Position numbers and translations under genes: made by a program. The notes under the pieces are model-generated. The model worked only from the letters and a program-made list of their open reading frames with translations. It was not told the origin of the DNA and searched no databases. From NCBI GenBank assembly GCA_963573385.1, contig CAUYLG010041521.1, positions 54,043 through 118,042 on the forward strand: a stretch of DNA of 64,000 nucleotides, given 5' to 3'. Shown one piece after another: positions 59,641 to 64,000 of this stretch (the stretch's first letter is position 1; each line of letters begins with the position of its first letter). The DNA comes from Cacajao melanocephalus (Eukaryota > Chordata > Mammalia > Primates > Pitheciidae).

Positions 59641-59894
59641 AAAGAATAAATATAATTATCCCATTTTAATAAACATTACTTTAATAACAATGAATACAAG
59701 TGACAAAAGTGAGAAAATGTAACCACGTTGTTGATAATAGTTGTTAGTTGCCTATGAGGGGTGGGAGTACAGGATGTATTACATTTCATTTTTTACATTT
59801 CTGTAATGTTTGAATTCTAAATAGTAAGCAAGTGTTGTTTTCATACATTTATTTTCATTACAAAACACATCTACCTACAAAGAGTGAGCAGGGT
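59641..59894. other. Unassigned, possibly L1M
   Basis: 'gtgggagtacaggatgtattacatttca...tgtttgaattctaaatag' has old-L1 flavour only. Confidence 0.35.
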
Positions 59895-62135
<2,241 letters not shown>

Positions 62136-62951
62136 AACAAAGCTGAGAAAATTTGAAAACACAAACACATTCCATCTTTTGTCAGAGCACCAATGACATC
62201 AGAGCAGCATGGAGCCTCTGGAAAACTCCACTGGATACTAGTGAGAGACTAAGAGTAAGACGAACTAATGACGTCATAGTATTCCTATGAAAGTAGTTTT
62301 GACCTTGCAATCTCCCTCCAGGGGTCCACACTTCAGAACCTTTTAGAAACCCTGTTAAAGTTAATAAAACACAGTTGGTAGACGGCGACAAAAGCAAGCA
62401 CACAGACCCAGGCCCTGTCTTGTAAAGCAGTCTGTGTCCCAATGAAATGCTATCACCTGGTGTCTCCGCTCCCCCTCCAGCCCCACCCCTCACCTCGCCA
62501 GTTCTACCTACCTGAGCTGCTGCGCTTGTGTTTGACTGTGAATAGCCACTCAATCTTGGAATGTGTTTCACCTAGGCGCCTTATTTCCTGGCTTTGGAGG
62601 CAGGTATGTGATCACCTGGTTGAGCAGTGCTGATGGGATTTGTGGGAGCTGGCTTTAGAGCAGAGGCCATTTGGAAAACGGATTTTGGGCCTAAGACTCT
62701 TGAGAGGTTCTGATTGGCAGCCTGGACAAGAAGTAGAGCTTCAGAAAAGTATCCTGCAGGGTGCACAGCAGGGCTCTGCCCCTGCCTATCACTAAGGCAC
62801 ACAGTGGGTGGGGCAGCGGGGGGCCCAGCCAGGTTCCTTCAGCCTTTTGCTGTTATCTATCTTCCACTGCAAGTTGGCAGGATTATAACGGGGGTGGGGG
62901 GGGAGCCGGAGAGGGGGAGTGGAGGAAGCATCTCTAGAGTTCTGGACTACT
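62136..62951. other. Unassigned stretch with a CRE palindrome and a G-rich tract
   Basis: TGACGTCA lies at 62269-62276 and a G-rich run at 62889-62930. The part at 62280-62345 ('gaaagtagttttgacc...ccaggggtcca') resembles a common old repeat. No gene recognised. Confidence 0.4.
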
Positions 62952-63246
62952 GCCGGGTGCGGTGGCTCACTCTTGGAATCCTAGCACTTTGGGAGCCCAG
63001 GTGGGCAGATCTCTTGAGCCCAGGAGTTCGGACCAGCCTGGATAGCATAAGGAGACTCCATCTCTACAAATAATTTTTTTAATTAGCTGAGTGTGGTGAT
63101 GCATGTCTGTGGTTCCAGTACTTGGGAGGCTAAGGCAGGAGGATCACCTGAGCCCAGGAGGTCAAGGCTGCAGTAAGCTGTGATTGTGCCACTGCACTCC
63201 AGCCTGGGCAACAGAGTGAGACCCAGCCTCAAGAGAAAAAAAAAGG
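62952..63246 (+). mobile_element. AluJ-like
   Basis: Diverged dimer flanked by tctggac repeats (about 62941 and 63247). Confidence 0.92.
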
Positions 63247-63324
63247 TCTGGACAAAACTAAGCTTGGAGAAATGAGGCCCTAATGAGGTGGGCTAGGAAG
63301 AAGTCTACCTTTGAATTTTATTCT

Positions 63325-63500
63325 GGGTAACTTGCACACATTAGCTGACTTAACCTCACAACACTGTGAGGTGGCGATATCTCCATTTTATACCTGGGGT
63401 AATCAGGGCTCAGAGAGGTTAGCTCACCTGCCCATAGTCACACAGCTGGTAAATTACCAAGCCACACTCCACTCCATCTGACTCAATTCCAGCGGCCCTC
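63325..63500 (-). repeat. MIR SINE, antisense
   Basis: 'cctcacaacactgtgaggtggcgatatctccattttata', 'gctcagagaggttagctcacctgcccatagtcacacagctggtaa' is textbook antisense MIR. Confidence 0.93.
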
Positions 63501-63737
63501 ACCTAGAAGGCTCCCTCTGACTTTTGACTCCTTACCCAACCAGTTTTGGAAGGAATTCTCCAGAGTTACCTAATCTCTTTGGAGATCTGACAGGTTAAAA
63601 AAAAATGTGATGGGTCAGGAGATGGGATCATGGCTTTCTTTGAATTCTTAGTGAAGTTTTATTTGTAGGTGATTTTATATAAAATTAATCTGAAGCAGCC
63701 TCACCACTCCCATTAGCACCTCTGGAGAACTAAGGAA
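63501..63737. other. Unassigned sequence
   Basis: No feature recognised. Confidence 0.4.
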
Positions 63738-63738
63738 T

Positions 63739-63775
<37 letters not shown>

Positions 63776-63868
63776 GAGGAGAGGAGAGAGGAGAGAAGAG
63801 AGAGAGAGAGAGAGGAGAGAGACAAAAAAGAGAGGAGAGCGAGAGCGCGAGAGAGAGAGCGAGAGAAA
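63738..63868. repeat. (TG)n(GA)n microsatellite, about 130 bp
   Basis: A short GT tract leads into a long, interrupted GA/GGAGA purine tract. An 88-codon minus-strand frame across it is a repeat artefact. Confidence 0.95.
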
Positions 63869-64000
63869 GAATATTCCTTGAGTGACTCCCTAAAAAGATC
63901 CAGTACAGCTTTTTAATTAGGCAATATGCAGGAATTGACATCAGGGTAAGGTATGTGGGCTGAGCTAGGCAAAGCGCACGAGGGGTGGAGGTTGCAGAGC
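63869..64000. other. Unassigned end of window
   Basis: The last ~25 bp ('ggggtggaggttgcagagc') may be the beginning of another Alu fragment cut by the window edge; otherwise nothing is seen. Confidence 0.35.

Noticed and set aside
63675..63941. Serine/leucine-rich minus-strand frame
   Set aside because: It is the translation of the GA microsatellite.

Overview
This window is primate nuclear DNA, most likely human or a close ape. The evidence is about 44 Alu copies, including AluY/Sc-like ones, together with MST/THE1 and MLT1 LTRs, L1, L2 and MIR fragments, a Tigger1 transposon and many endogenous-retrovirus LTRs. I found no intact protein-coding gene, rRNA, tRNA or CRISPR array. The longer open frames lie almost entirely inside Alus, LTRs and L1. 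It reads as intergenic or intronic sequence.

Layout. 1-5.6 kb: an L2 remnant, two ERV-type LTRs in antisense, a tailless Alu fragment, then a mostly repeat-free stretch with a promoter-like cluster (GC box, CCAAT, TATA, ISRE) at 2.75-2.97 kb. 5.9-10.3 kb: Alus and a nest of one LTR inside another. 10.4-16.3 kb: an old L1 split by a Tigger1 element (itself carrying L1 and Alu pieces), a complete two-LTR MST element and a solo MST LTR, all readable from target-site duplications. 16.3-22 kb: microsatellites, MIR, Alu monomers and one LTR. 22-30 kb: dense LTRs and an Alu-in-Alu-in-THE1 nest. 30-37.5 kb: L1/L2/MIR/MLT1/THE1 fragments and repeat-poor stretches. 37.5-45.8 kb: Alus, a G4-prone tract, an exon-like segment at 41.55-41.70 kb, an L1 3' end and serial Alu monomers. 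46-48.5 kb: AT-rich unassigned DNA. 48.5-52.4 kb: a long 5'-truncated L1 with a decayed ORF2 and an internal hairpin. 52.4-64 kb: repeat-poor DNA, Alus, LTRs, an L1M split by MLT1, an ERV LTR inserted into an Alu, MIR and a TG/GA microsatellite.

No cooperating gene set is visible. The window is mainly a record of nested transposition. The best leads are the LTR inside an Alu (61.4-62.1 kb), the 62-bp-arm hairpin in L1 (51.46-51.59 kb), the tailless Alu (1.2 kb), the exon-like segment (41.55 kb) and the ISRE promoter-like cluster (2.75-2.97 kb). Repeat names are from recognition, not from a database search; LTR subfamilies are left unnamed where I was unsure.
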